NCBI GenBank assembly: GCA_963971285.1
Contig: OZ020255.1
Coordinates: forward strand, 8,266,931 to 8,330,930
Length of the DNA stretch: 64,000 bases
Direction of reading: 5' to 3'
From: Astropecten irregularis
Lineage: Eukaryota; Echinodermata; Asteroidea; Paxillosida; Astropectinidae
Shown here: positions 31,990 to 43,900 of the stretch, one piece after another
Layout: each line of letters opens with the position of its first letter
How positions within the stretch are numbered: position 1 is the first letter of the stretch
The notes under the pieces: generated by a model
What the model saw: the letters and a program-made list of their open reading frames with translations, nothing else
The model's database searches: none
Told to the model about the DNA's origin: nothing
Position numbers and translations under genes: made by a program

Positions 31990-33615
31990 AGGGCCCCCAA
32001 AGCAGTTTTCGACAATTTGTTTGACAACATTTGAAAAAAAAATGTTTTTGACTTTTTTTCAGAAATGCTCGCTTTCTTTCTCAAAGGTAGCTATGACCAC
32101 CAGGAACCATTTCGAGCAATAGAAAAGCCAGTGAACTTCTCTTGAAAGGATTTTGGGGTAAATTCAGACCATTTCAATTATCAGTCAAATTTCACCAATT
32201 TTGCTTTGGTCCCTCAAAGCAGTTTTTTTCAATTTTTGCCCAAAACTGATTTTTTTTCAGAAATGCGCGCTTTTCTTTCTCAAAGGTATCTATGACTACC
32301 AGGAACCATTACGAGCAATAGAAATGCCAGTAAACTTGTCTTGGAAGGATTTTGGGGTAAGTTGAGACCATTTCTTTATCAGTGAATTTTCACAAATTTT
32401 GCTTTGGTCCCCCAAAGCAGTTTTTTTAATTTTTGCCCAAAACTGACTTTTTTCAGAAATGCTCGCTTTCTTTCTGAAAGGTATCTATGACTACCAGAAA
32501 CCCTTTCGAGCAATAGAAAAGCTAGTCAACTTGTCTTGGAAGGATTTGGGGGTAAGTTGAGACCATTTCTTTATCAGTGAATTTTCACCAATTTTGCTTT
32601 GGTCCCCCAAAGCAGTTTTTTAAATTTTTGCCCAAAACTGACTTTTTTCAGAAATGCTCGCTATCTTTCTGAAAGGTATCTATGACTACCAGGAACCATT
32701 TCGAGCAATAGAAAAGCTAGTCAACTTGTCTTGGAAGGATTTGGGGGTAAGTTGAGACCATTTCTTTATCAGAGAAATTTCACCAATTTTGCTTTGGTCC
32801 CCCAAAGCAGTTTTTTCAATTTTTCCCCAAAACCGACTTTTTTCAGAAATGCTCGCTATCTTTCTCAAAGGTATCTCTGACTACCAGGAACCATTTCGAG
32901 CAATAGAAAAGCCAGTGAGCTTCTCTTGGAAGGATATTGGGGTAAGTTGACACCATTTCAATCATCAGTGAAATTTCACCAATTTTGCTTTGGTCCCCCA
33001 AAGCAGTTTTTTCAATTTTTGCCCAAAACTGACTTTTTTCAGAAATGCTCGCTATCTTTCTCAAAGGTATTTTTGACTACCAGGAACCATTACGAGCAAT
33101 AGAAAAGCTAGTCAACTTTTCTTGGAAGGATTTGGGGGTAAATTGAGACCCTTTCTTTATGAGTGAAATTTCACAAATTTTGCTTTGGTCCCCCAAAGCA
33201 GTTTTTTCAATTTTTGCCCAAAACTGACTTTTTTCAGAAATGCTCGCTATCTTTCTGAAAGGTATCTATGACTACCAGGAACCATTTCGAGCAATAGAAA
33301 AGCTAGTCCACTTGTTTTGGAAGGATTTGGGGGTAAATTTAGACCATTTCTTTCTCAGTGAAATTTCACAAATTTTGCTTTGGTCCCCCAAAGCAGTTTT
33401 TTCAATTTTTGCCCAAAACTGACTTTTTTCAGAAATGCTCGCTATCTTTCTCAAAGGTATCTCTGACTTCCAGGAACCATTTCGAGCAATAGAAAAGCCA
33501 GTGAACTTCTCTTGGAAGGATATTTGGGTAAGTTGACACCATTTCAATAATCAGTGAAATTTCACCAATTTTGCTTTGATCCCCCAAAGCAGTTTTTTCA
33601 ATTTTTGCACAAAAC
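31990..33615. repeat. Diverged left edge of the satellite array
   Basis: About eight units with scattered substitutions and small length changes. Four successive units here carry a full GTAAGT after the TTGGGG motif (32357, 32552, 32747, 32942; spacing exactly 195), whereas most interior units have GTAAAT or GTTAAT. Confidence 0.85.
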
Positions 33616-33916
33616 CAGGCGCGGTTCTAGAGCCAACATTTTTGGGGGGCTAGAAGAGCCATTATTTTTGGGGGGGCTAGAAGACCCAATATTTTGGGTT
33701 CTTCTAACACTCGCTTCTGCTATGTCTTATTAGGGGTCGAAAAACATGCACATTATAGCCCACACACCGCGTTTTTAATGTAATTGGCGCTTAATAACAG
33801 AAAAAATCCAGTATCTTCAAGAATTTTTTTTTTCACTTACATTTTTTTTGGGGGGGCTAGACAACATTTTGGGGGGGCTACAGCCCCCCCTAGCCCCCCC
33901 CGTAGAACCGCGCCTG
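33616..33916. mobile_element. hAT-like MITE inside the satellite array
   Basis: A 301-bp element with terminal inverted repeats CAGGCGCGGTTCTA / TAGAACCGCGCCTG, flanked by CACAAAAC (33608-33615) and CCCAAAAC (33917-33924), an 8-bp target duplication with one mismatch. Removing it restores the satellite unit. An 8-bp duplication and CAGG ends are the hAT signature. Internally it has runs of G and the sub-repeat GGGGGGCTAGA. No coding capacity. Confidence 0.88.
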
Positions 33917-34717
33917 CCCAAAACTGACTTTTTTCGAAATGCTCGCTATCTTTCTCAAAGGTATCTATGACTACCAGGAATCATTACGAGCAATAGAAAA
34001 GCTAGTCAACTTTTCTTGGAAGAATTTGGGGGTAAATTTAGACCATTTCTTTATCAGTGAAATTTCACAAATTTTGCTTTGGTCCCCCAAAGCAGTTTTT
34101 TCAATTTTTGCCCAAAACTGACTTTTTTCAGAAATGCTCGCTATCTTTCTCAAAGGTATCTATGACTACCAGGAACCATTTCGAGCAATAGAAAAGCTAC
34201 TCAACTTGTCTTGGAAGGATATTGGGGTAAGTTGACACCATTTCAATTATCAGTGAAATTTCACCAATTTTGCTTTGGTCCCCCAAAGCAGTTTTTTCAA
34301 TTTTTGCCCAAAACTGACTTTTTCATAAATGCTCGCTATCTTTCTCAAAGGTATCTATGACTACCAGGAACCATTTTGAGCAATAGAAAAGCTAGTCCAC
34401 TTTTCTTGGAAGGATTTGGGGTAGAATTGAGACCATTTCTTTATGAGTGAAATTTCACAAATTTTGCTTTGGTTCCCCAAAGCAGTTTTTTCAATTTTTG
34501 CCCAAAACTGACTTTTTTCAGAAATGCTCGCTATCTTTCTCAAAGGTATCTCTGACTACCAGGAACCATTTCGAGCAATAGAAAAGCCAGTGAACTTCTC
34601 TTGGAAGGATATTGGGGGTAAATTGAGACCCTTTCTTTATGAGTGAAATTTCACAAATTTTGCTTTGGTCCCCCAAAGCAGTTTTTTCAATTTTTGCCCA
34701 AAACTGACTTTTTTCAG

Positions 34718-37700
34718 AAATGCTCGCTATCTTTCTCAAAGGTAGCTATGACTACCAGGAACCATTTCGAGCAATAGAAAAGCTAGTCTACTTGTTTTGG
34801 AAGGATTTGGGGGTAAATTTAGACCATTTCTTTCTCAGTGAAATTTCACAAATTTTGCTTTGGTCCCCCAAAGCAGTTTTTTCAATTTTTGCCCAAAACT
34901 GACTTTTTTCAGAAATGCTCGTTATCTTTCTCAAAGGTATCTCTGACTACCAGGAACCATTTCGAGCAATAGAAAAGCTAGTCCACTTGTTTTGGAAGGA
35001 TTTGGGGGTAAATTAAGACCATTTCTTTATCAGTGAAATTTCACTAATAATGCTTTGGGTCCCCCAAAGCAGTTTTTTCAATTTTTGCCCAAAACTGACT
35101 TTTTTCAGAAATGCTCGTTATCTTTCTCAAAGGTATCTATGACTACCAGGAACCATTTCGAGCAATAGAAAAGCTAGTCCACATGTCTTGGAAGGATTTG
35201 GGGGTTAATTGAGACCATTTCTTTATGAGTGAAATTTCACAAATTTTGCTTTGGTCCCCCAAAGCAGTTTTTTCAATTTTTGCCCAAAACTGACTTTTTT
35301 CAGAAATGCTCGCTATCTTTCTCAAAGGTATTTTTGACTACCAGGAACCATTTTTAGCAATATAAAAGCTAGTCCACTTTTCTTGGAAGGATTTTGGGGT
35401 ATATTGACACCATTTCAATCATCAGTGAAATTTCACCAATTTTGCTTTGGTCCCCCAAAGCAGTTTTTTCAATTTTTGCCCAAAACTGACTTTTTTCAGA
35501 AATGCTCGCTATCTTTCTCAAAGGTATTTTTGACTACCAGGAACCATTACGAGCAATAGAAAAGCTAGTCCACTTTTCTTGGAAGGATTTGGGGGTAAAT
35601 TGAGACCATTTCTTTATGAGTGAAATTTCACAAATTTTGCTTTGGTCCCCCAAAGCAGTTTTTTCAATTTTTGCCCAAAACTGACTTTTTTCAGAAATGC
35701 TCGCTATCTTTCTCAAAGGTATCTCTGACTACCAGGAACCATTTCGAGCAATAGAAAAGCCAGTGAACTTCTCTTGGAAGGATATTGGGGGTAAATTGAG
35801 ACCCTTTCTTTATGAGTGAAATTTCACAAATTTTGCTTTGGTCCCCCAAAGCAGTTTTTTAAATTTTTGCCCAAAACTGACTTTTTTCAGAAATGCTCGC
35901 TATCTTTCTCAAAGGTATCTCTGACTACCAGGAACCATTTCGAGCAATAGAAAAGCCAGTGAACTTCTCTTGGAAGGATATTGGGGGTAAATTGAGACCC
36001 TTTCTTTATGAGTGAAATTTCACAAATTTTGCTTTGGTCCCCCAAAGCAGTTTTTTCAATTTTTGCCCAAAACTGACTTTTTTCAGAAATGCTCGCTATC
36101 TTTCTCAAAGGTAGCTATGACTACCAGGAACCATTTCGAGCAATAGAAAAGCTAGTCTACTTGTTTTGGAAGGATTTGGGGGTAAATTTAGACCATTTCT
36201 TTCTCAGTGAAATTTCACAAATTTTGCTTTGGTCCCCCAAAGCAGTTTTTTCAATTTTTGCCCAAAACTGACTTTTTTCAGAAATGCTCGTTATCTTTCT
36301 CAAAGGTATCTATGACTACCAGGAACCATTTCGAGCAATAGAAAAGCTAGTCCACTTGTTTTGGAAGGATTTGGGGGTAAATTAAGACCATTTCTTTATC
36401 AGTGAAATTTCACTAATAATGCTTTGGGTCCCCCAAAGCAGTTTTTTCAATTTTTGCCCAAAACTGACTTTTTTCAGAAATGCTCGTTATCTTTCTCAAA
36501 GGTATCTATGACTACCAGGAACCATTTCGAGCAATAGAAAAGCTAGTCCACATGTCTTGGAAGGATTTGGGGGTTAATTGAGACCATTTCTTTATGAGTG
36601 AAATTTCACAAATTTTGCTTTGGTCCCCCAAAGCAGTTTTTTCAATTTTTGCCCAAAACTGACTTTTTTCAGAAATGCTCGCTATCTTTCTCAAAGGTAT
36701 TTTTGACTACCAGGAACCATTTTTAGCAATATAAAAGCTAGTCCACTTTTCTTGGAAGGATTTTGGGGTATATTGACACCATTTCAATCATCAGTGAAAT
36801 TTCACCAATTTTGCTTTGGTCCCCCAAAGCAGTTTTTTCAATTTTTGCCCAAAACTGACTTTTTTCAGAAATGCTCGCTATCTTTCTCAAAGGTATTTTT
36901 GACTACCAGGAACCATTACGAGCAATAGAAAAGCTAGTCCACTTTTCTTGGAAGGATTTGGGGGTAAATTGAGACCATTTCTTTATGAGTGAAATTTCAC
37001 AAATTTTGCTTTGGTCCCCCAAAGCAGTTTTTTCAATTTTTGCCCAAAACTGACTTTTTTCAGAAATGCTCGCTATCTTTCTCAAAGGTATCTCTGACTA
37101 CCAGGAACCATTTCGAGCAATAGAAAAGCCAGTGAACTTCTCTTGGAAGGATATTGGGGGTAAATTGAGACCCTTTCTTTATGAGTGAAATTTCACAAAT
37201 TTTGCTTTGGTCCCCCAAAGCAGTTTTTTCAATTTTTGCCCAAAACTGACTTTTTTCAGAAATGCTCGCTATCTTTCTCAAAGGTAGCTATGACTACCAG
37301 GAACCATTTCGAGCAATAGAAAAGCTAGTCTACTTGTTTTGGAAGGATTTGGGGGTAAATTTAGACCATTTCTTTCTCAGTGAAATTTCACAAATTTTGC
37401 TTTGGTCCCCCAAAGCAGTTTTTTCAATTTTTGCCCAAAACTGACTTTTTTCAGAAATGCTCGTTATCTTTCTCAAAGGTATCTATGACTACCAGGAACC
37501 ATTTCGAGCAATAGAAAAGCTAGTCCACTTGTTTTGGAAGGATTTGGGGGTAAATTAAGACCATTTCTTTATCAGTGAAATTTCACTAATAATGCTTTGG
37601 GTCCCCCAAAGCAGTTTTTTCAATTTTTTCCCAAAACTGACTTTTTTCAGAAATGCTCGTTATCTTTCTCAAAGGTATCTATGACTACCAGGAACCATTT

Positions 37701-40700
37701 CGAGCAATAGAAAAGCTAGTCCACATGTCTTGGAAGGATTTGGGGGTTAATTGAGACCATTTCTTTATGAGTGAAATTTCACAAATTTTGCTTTGGTCCC
37801 CCAAAGCAGTTTTTTCAATTTTTGCCCAAAACTGACTTTTTTCAGAAATGCTCGCTATCTTTCTCAAAGGTATTTTTGACTACCAGGAACCATTTTTAGC
37901 AATATAAAAGCTAGTCCACTTTTCTTGGAAGGATTTTGGGGTATATTGACACCATTTCAATCATCAGTGAAATTTCACCAATTTTGCTTTGGTCCCCCAA
38001 AGCAGTTTTTTCAATTTTTGCCCAAAACTGACTTTTTTCAGAAATGCTCGCTATCTTTCTCAAAGGTATTTTTGACTACCAGGAACCATTACGAGCAATA
38101 GAAAAGCTAGTCCACTTTTCTTGGAAGGATTTGGGGGTAAATTGAGACCATTTCTTTATGAGTGAAATTTCACAAATTTTGCTTTGGTCCCCCAAAGCAG
38201 TTTTTTCAATTTTTGCCCAAAACTGACTTTTTTCAGAAATGCTCGCTATCTTTCTCAAAGGTATCTCTGACTACCAGGAACCATTTCGAGCAATAGAAAA
38301 GCCAGTGAACTTCTCTTGGAAGGATATTGGGGGTAAATTGAGACCCTTTCTTTATGAGTGAAATTTCACAAATTTTGCTTTGGTCCCCCAAAGCAGTTTT
38401 TTCAATTTTTGCCCAAAACTGACTTTTTTCAGAAATGCTCGCTATCTTTCTCAAAGGTAGCTATGACTACCAGGAACCATTTCGAGCAATAGAAAAGCTA
38501 GTCTACTTGTTTTGGAAGGATTTGGGGGTAAATTTAGACCATTTCTTTCTCAGTGAAATTTCACAAATTTTGCTTTGGTCCCCCAAAGCAGTTTTTTCAA
38601 TTTTTGCCCAAAACTGACTTTTTTCAGAAATGCTCGTTATCTTTCTCAAAGGTATCTATGACTACCAGGAACCATTTCGAGCAATAGAAAAGCTAGTCCA
38701 CTTGTTTTGGAAGGATTTGGGGGTAAATTAAGACCATTTCTTTATCAGTGAAATTTCACTAATAATGCTTTGGGTCCCCCAAAGCAGTTTTTTCAATTTT
38801 TGCCCAAAACTGACTTTTTTCAGAAATGCTCGTTATCTTTCTCAAAGGTATCTATGACTACCAGGAACCATTTCGAGCAATAGAAAAGCTAGTCCACATG
38901 TCTTGGAAGGATTTGGGGGTTAATTGAGACCATTTCTTTATGAGTGAAATTTCACAAATTTTGCTTTGGTCCCCCAAAGCAGTTTTTTCAATTTTTGCCC
39001 AAAACTGACTTTTTTCAGAAATGCTCGCTATCTTTCTCAAAGGTATTTTTGACTACCAGGAACCATTTTTAGCAATATAAAAGCTAGTCCACTTTTCTTG
39101 GAAGGATTTTGGGGTATATTGACACCATTTCAATCATCAGTGAAATTTCACCAATTTTGCTTTGGTCCCCCAAAGCAGTTTTTTCAATTTTTGCCCAAAA
39201 CTGACTTTTTTCAGAAATGCTCGCTATCTTTCTCAAAGGTATTTTTGACTACCAGGAACCATTACGAGCAATAGAAAAGCTAGTCCACTTTTCTTGGAAG
39301 GATTTGGGGGTAAATTGAGACCATTTCTTTATGAGTGAAATTTCACAAATTTTGCTTTGGTCCCCCAAAGCAGTTTTTTCAATTTTTGCCCAAAACTGAC
39401 TTTTTTCAGAAATGCTCGCTATCTTTCTCAAAGGTATCTCTGACTACCAGGAACCATTTCGAGCAATAGAAAAGCCAGTGAACTTCTCTTGGAAGGATAT
39501 TGGGGGTAAATTGAGACCCTTTCTTTATGAGTGAAATTTCACAAATTTTGCTTTGGTCCCCCAAAGCAGTTTTTTCAATTTTTGCCCAAAACTGACTTTT
39601 TTCAGAAATGCTCGCTATCTTTCTCAAAGGTATCTCTGACTACCAGGAACCATTTCGAGCAATAGAAAAGCCAGTGAACTTCTCTTGGAAGGATATTGGG
39701 GGTAAATTGAGACCCTTTCTTTATGAGTGAAATTTCACAAATTTTGCTTTGGTCCCCCAAAGCAGTTTTTTCAATTTTTGCCCAAAACTGACTTTTTTCA
39801 GAAATGCTCGCTATCTTTCTCAAAGGTAGCTATGACTACCAGGAACCATTTCGAGCAATAGAAAAGCTAGTCTACTTGTTTTGGAAGGATTTGGGGGTAA
39901 ATTTAGACCATTTCTTTCTCAGTGAAATTTCACAAATTTTGCTTTGGTCCCCCAAAGCAGTTTTTTCAATTTTTGCCCAAAACTGACTTTTTTCAGAAAT
40001 GCTCGTTATCTTTCTCAAAGGTATCTATGACTACCAGGAACCATTTCGAGCAATAGAAAAGCTAGTCCACTTGTTTTGGAAGGATTTGGGGGTAAATTAA
40101 GACCATTTCTTTATCAGTGAAATTTCACTAATAATGCTTTGGATCCCCCAAAGCAGTTTTTTCAATTTTTGCCCAAAACTGACTTTTTTCAGAAATGCTC
40201 GTTATCTTTCTCAAAGGTATCTATGACTACCAGGAACCATTTCGAGCAATAGAAAAGCTAGTCCACATGTCTTGGAAGGATTTGGGGGTTAATTGAGACC
40301 ATTTCTTTATGAGTGAAATTTCACAAATTTTGCTTTGGTCCCCCAAAGCAGTTTTTTCAATTTTTGCCCAAAACTGACTTTTTTCAGAAATGCTCGCTAT
40401 CTTTCTCAAAGGTATTTTTGACTACCAGGAACCATTTTTAGCAATATAAAAGCTAGTCCACTTTTCTTGGAAGGATTTTGGGGTATATTGACACCATTTC
40501 AATCATCAGTGAAATTTCACCAATTTTGCTTTGGTCCCCCAAAGCAGTTTTTTCAATTTTTGCCCAAAACTGACTTTTTTCAGAAATGCTCGCTATCTTT
40601 CTCAAAGGTATTTTTGACTACCAGGAACCATTACGAGCAATAGAAAAGCTAGTCCACTTTTCTTGGAAGGATTTGGGGGTAAATTGAGACCATTTCTTTA

Positions 40701-40974
40701 TGAGTGAAATTTCACAAATTTTGCTTTGGTCCCCCAAAGCAGTTTTTTCAATTTTTGCCCAAAACTGACTTTTTTCAGAAATGCTCGCTATCTTTCTCAA
40801 AGGTATCTCTGACTACCAGGAACCATTTCGAGCAATAGAAAAGCCAGTGAACTTCTCTTGGAAGGATATTGGGGGTAAATTGAGACCCTTTCTTTATGAG
40901 TGAAATTTCACAAATTTTGCTTTGGTCCCCCAAAGCAGTTTTTTCAATTTTTGCCCAAAACTGACTTTTTTCAG
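34718..40974. repeat. Higher-order repeat tract, five HOR copies of subtypes A-B-C-D-E-F
   Basis: Subtypes: A has GGTAGCTATGAC and CTAGTCTAC; B has CTAATAATGCTTTGGG; C has CCACATGTCTTGG and GGGTTAATTG; D has ATTTTTAGCAATATAAAAG; E has GTATTTTTGAC with CATTACGAG; F has GCCAGTGAAC with GATATTGGGGG. HORs run 34718-36086 (seven units, F doubled), 36087-37259, 37260-38432 (six units, 1,173 bp), 38433-39801 (F doubled) and 39802-40974. Copies appear almost identical. Confidence 0.92.
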
Positions 40975-43900
40975 AAATGCTCGCTATCTTTCTCAAAGGT
41001 ATCTATGACTACCAGGAACCATTTCGAGCAATAGAAAAGCTAGTCCACTTGTTTTGGAAGAATTTGGGGGTAAATTTAGACCATTTCTTTATCAGTGAAA
41101 TTTCACAAATTTTGCTTTGGTCCCCCAAAGCAGTTTTTTAAATTTTTGTCCAAAACTGACTTTTTTCAGAAATGCTCGCTATCTTTCTCAAAGGTATCTA
41201 TGACTACCAGGAACCATTTCGAGCCATAGAAAAGCTACTCAACTTGTCTTGGAAGGATATTGGGGTAAGTTGACACCATTTCAATTATCAGTGAAATTTC
41301 ACAAATTTTGCTTTGGTCCCCCAAAGCAGTTTTTTCAATTTTTGCCCAAAACTGACTTTTTTCAGAAATGCTCGCTATCTTTCTCAAAGGTATCTCTGAC
41401 TGCCAGGAACCATTTCGAGCAATAGAAAAGCTAATCCACTTGTCTTGGAAGGATTTGGGGGTAAATTAAGACCATTTCTTTATCAGTGAAATTTCACTAA
41501 TTTTGCTTTGGTCCCCCAAAGCAGTTTTTTCAATTTTTGCCCAAAACTGACTTTTTTCAGAAATGCTCGTTATCTTTCTCAAAGGTATCTCTGACTACCA
41601 GGAACCATTTCGAGCAATAGAAAAGCCAGTGAACTTCTCTTGGAAGGATATTGGGGGTAAATTGAGACCCTTTCTTTATGAGTGAAATTTCACAAATTTT
41701 GCTTTGGTCCCCCAAAGCAGTTTTTTCAATTTTTGCCCAAAACTGACTTTTTTCAGAAATGCTCGCTATCTTTCTCAAAGGTATCTATGACTACCAGGAA
41801 CCATTTCGAGCAATAGAAAAGCTAGTCCACTTGTTTTGGAAGAATTTGGGGGTAAATTTAGACCATTTCTTTATCAGTGAAATTTCACAAATTTTGCTTT
41901 GGTCCCCCAAAGCAGTTTTTTAAATTTTTGTCCAAAACTGACTTTTTTCAGAAATGCTCGCTATCTTTCTCAAAGGTATCTATGACTACCAGGAACCATT
42001 TCGAGCAATAGAAAAGCTACTCAACTTGTCTTGGAAGGATATTGGGGTAAGTTGACACCATTTCAATTATCAGTGAAATTTCACAAATTTTGCTTTGGTC
42101 CCCCAAAGCAGTTTTTTAAATTTTTGTCCAAAACTGACTTTTTTCAGAAATGCTCGCTATCTTTCTCAAAGGTATCTATGACTGCCAGGAACCATTTCGA
42201 GCAATAGAAAAGATAATCCACTTGTCTTGGAAGGATTTGGGGGTAAATTAAGACCATTTCTTTATCAGTGAAATTTCACTAATTTTGCTTTGGTCCCCCA
42301 AAGCAGTTTTTTCAATTTTTGCCCAAAACTGACTTTTTTCAGAAATGCTCGTTATCTTTCTCAAAGGTATCTATGACTACCAGGAACCATTTCGAGCAAT
42401 AGAAAAGCTAGTCCACATGTCTTGGAAGGATTTGGGGGTTAATTGAGACCATTTCTTTATGAGTGAAATTTCACAAATTTTGCTTTGGTCCCCCAAAGCA
42501 GTTTTTTCAATTTTTGCCCAAAAATTACTTTTTTCAGAAATGCTCGCTATCTTTCTCAAAGGTATCTCTGACTACCAGGAACCATTTCGAGCAATAGAAA
42601 AGCCAGTGAACTTCTCTTGGAAGGATATTGGGGGTAAATTGAGACCCTTTCTTTATGAGTGAAATTTCACAAATTTTGCTTTGGTCCCCCAAAGCAGTTT
42701 TTTCAATTTTTGCCCAAAACTGACTTTTTTCAGAAATGCTCGCTATCTTTCTCAAAGGTATTTTTGACTACCAGGAACCATTACGAGCAATAGAAAAGCT
42801 AGTCCACTTTTCTTGGAAGGATTTGGGGGTAAATTGAGACCATTTCTTTATGAGTGAAATTTCACAAATTTTGCTTTGGTCCCCCAAAGCAGTTTTTTCA
42901 ATTTTTGCCCAAAACTGACTTTTTTCAGAAATGCTCGCTATCTTTCTCAAAGGTATCTCTGACTACCAGGAACCATTTCGAGCAATAGAAAAGCCAGTGA
43001 ACTTCTCTTGGAAGGATATTGGGGGTAAATTGAGACCCTTTCTTTATGAGTGAAATTTCACAAATTTTGCTTTGGTCCCCCAAAGCAGTTTTTTCAATTT
43101 TTGCCCAAAACTGACTTTTTTCAGAAATGCTCGCTATCTTTCTCAAAGGTATCTATGACTACCAGGAACCATTTCGAGCAATAGAAAAGCTAGTCCACTT
43201 GTTTTGGAAGAATTTGGGGGTAAATTTAGACCATTTCTTTATCAGTGAAATTTCACAAATTTTGCTTTGGTCCCCCAAAGCAGTTTTTTAAATTTTTGTC
43301 CAAAACTGACTTTTTTCAGAAATGCTCGCTATCTTTCTCAAAGGTATCTATGACTACCAGGAACCATTTCGAGCAATAGAAAAGCTACTCAACTTGTCTT
43401 GGAAGGATATTGGGGTAAGTTGACACCATTTCAATTATCAGTGAAATTTCACAAATTTTGCTTTGGTCCCCAAAGCAGTTTTTTTCAATTTTTGCCCAAA
43501 ACTGACTTTTTTCAGAAATGCTCGCTATCTTTCTCAAAGGTATCTATGACTACCAGGAATCATTACGAGCAATAGAAAAGCTAGTCAACTTTTCTTGGAA
43601 GAATTTGGGGGTAAATTTAGACCATTTCTTTATCAGTGAAATTTCACAAATTTTGCTTTGGTCCCCCAAAGCAGTTTTTTCAATTTTTGCCCAAAACTGA
43701 CTTTTTTCAGAAATGCTCGCTATCTTTCTCAAAGGTAGCTATGACTACCAGGAACCATTTCGAGCAATAGAAAAGCTAGTCTACTTGTTTTGGAAGGATT
43801 TGGGGGTAAATTGAGACCATTTCTTTCTCAGTGAAATTTCACAAATTTTGCTTTGGTCCCCCAAAGCAGTTTTTTCAATTTTTGCCCAAAACTGACTTTT

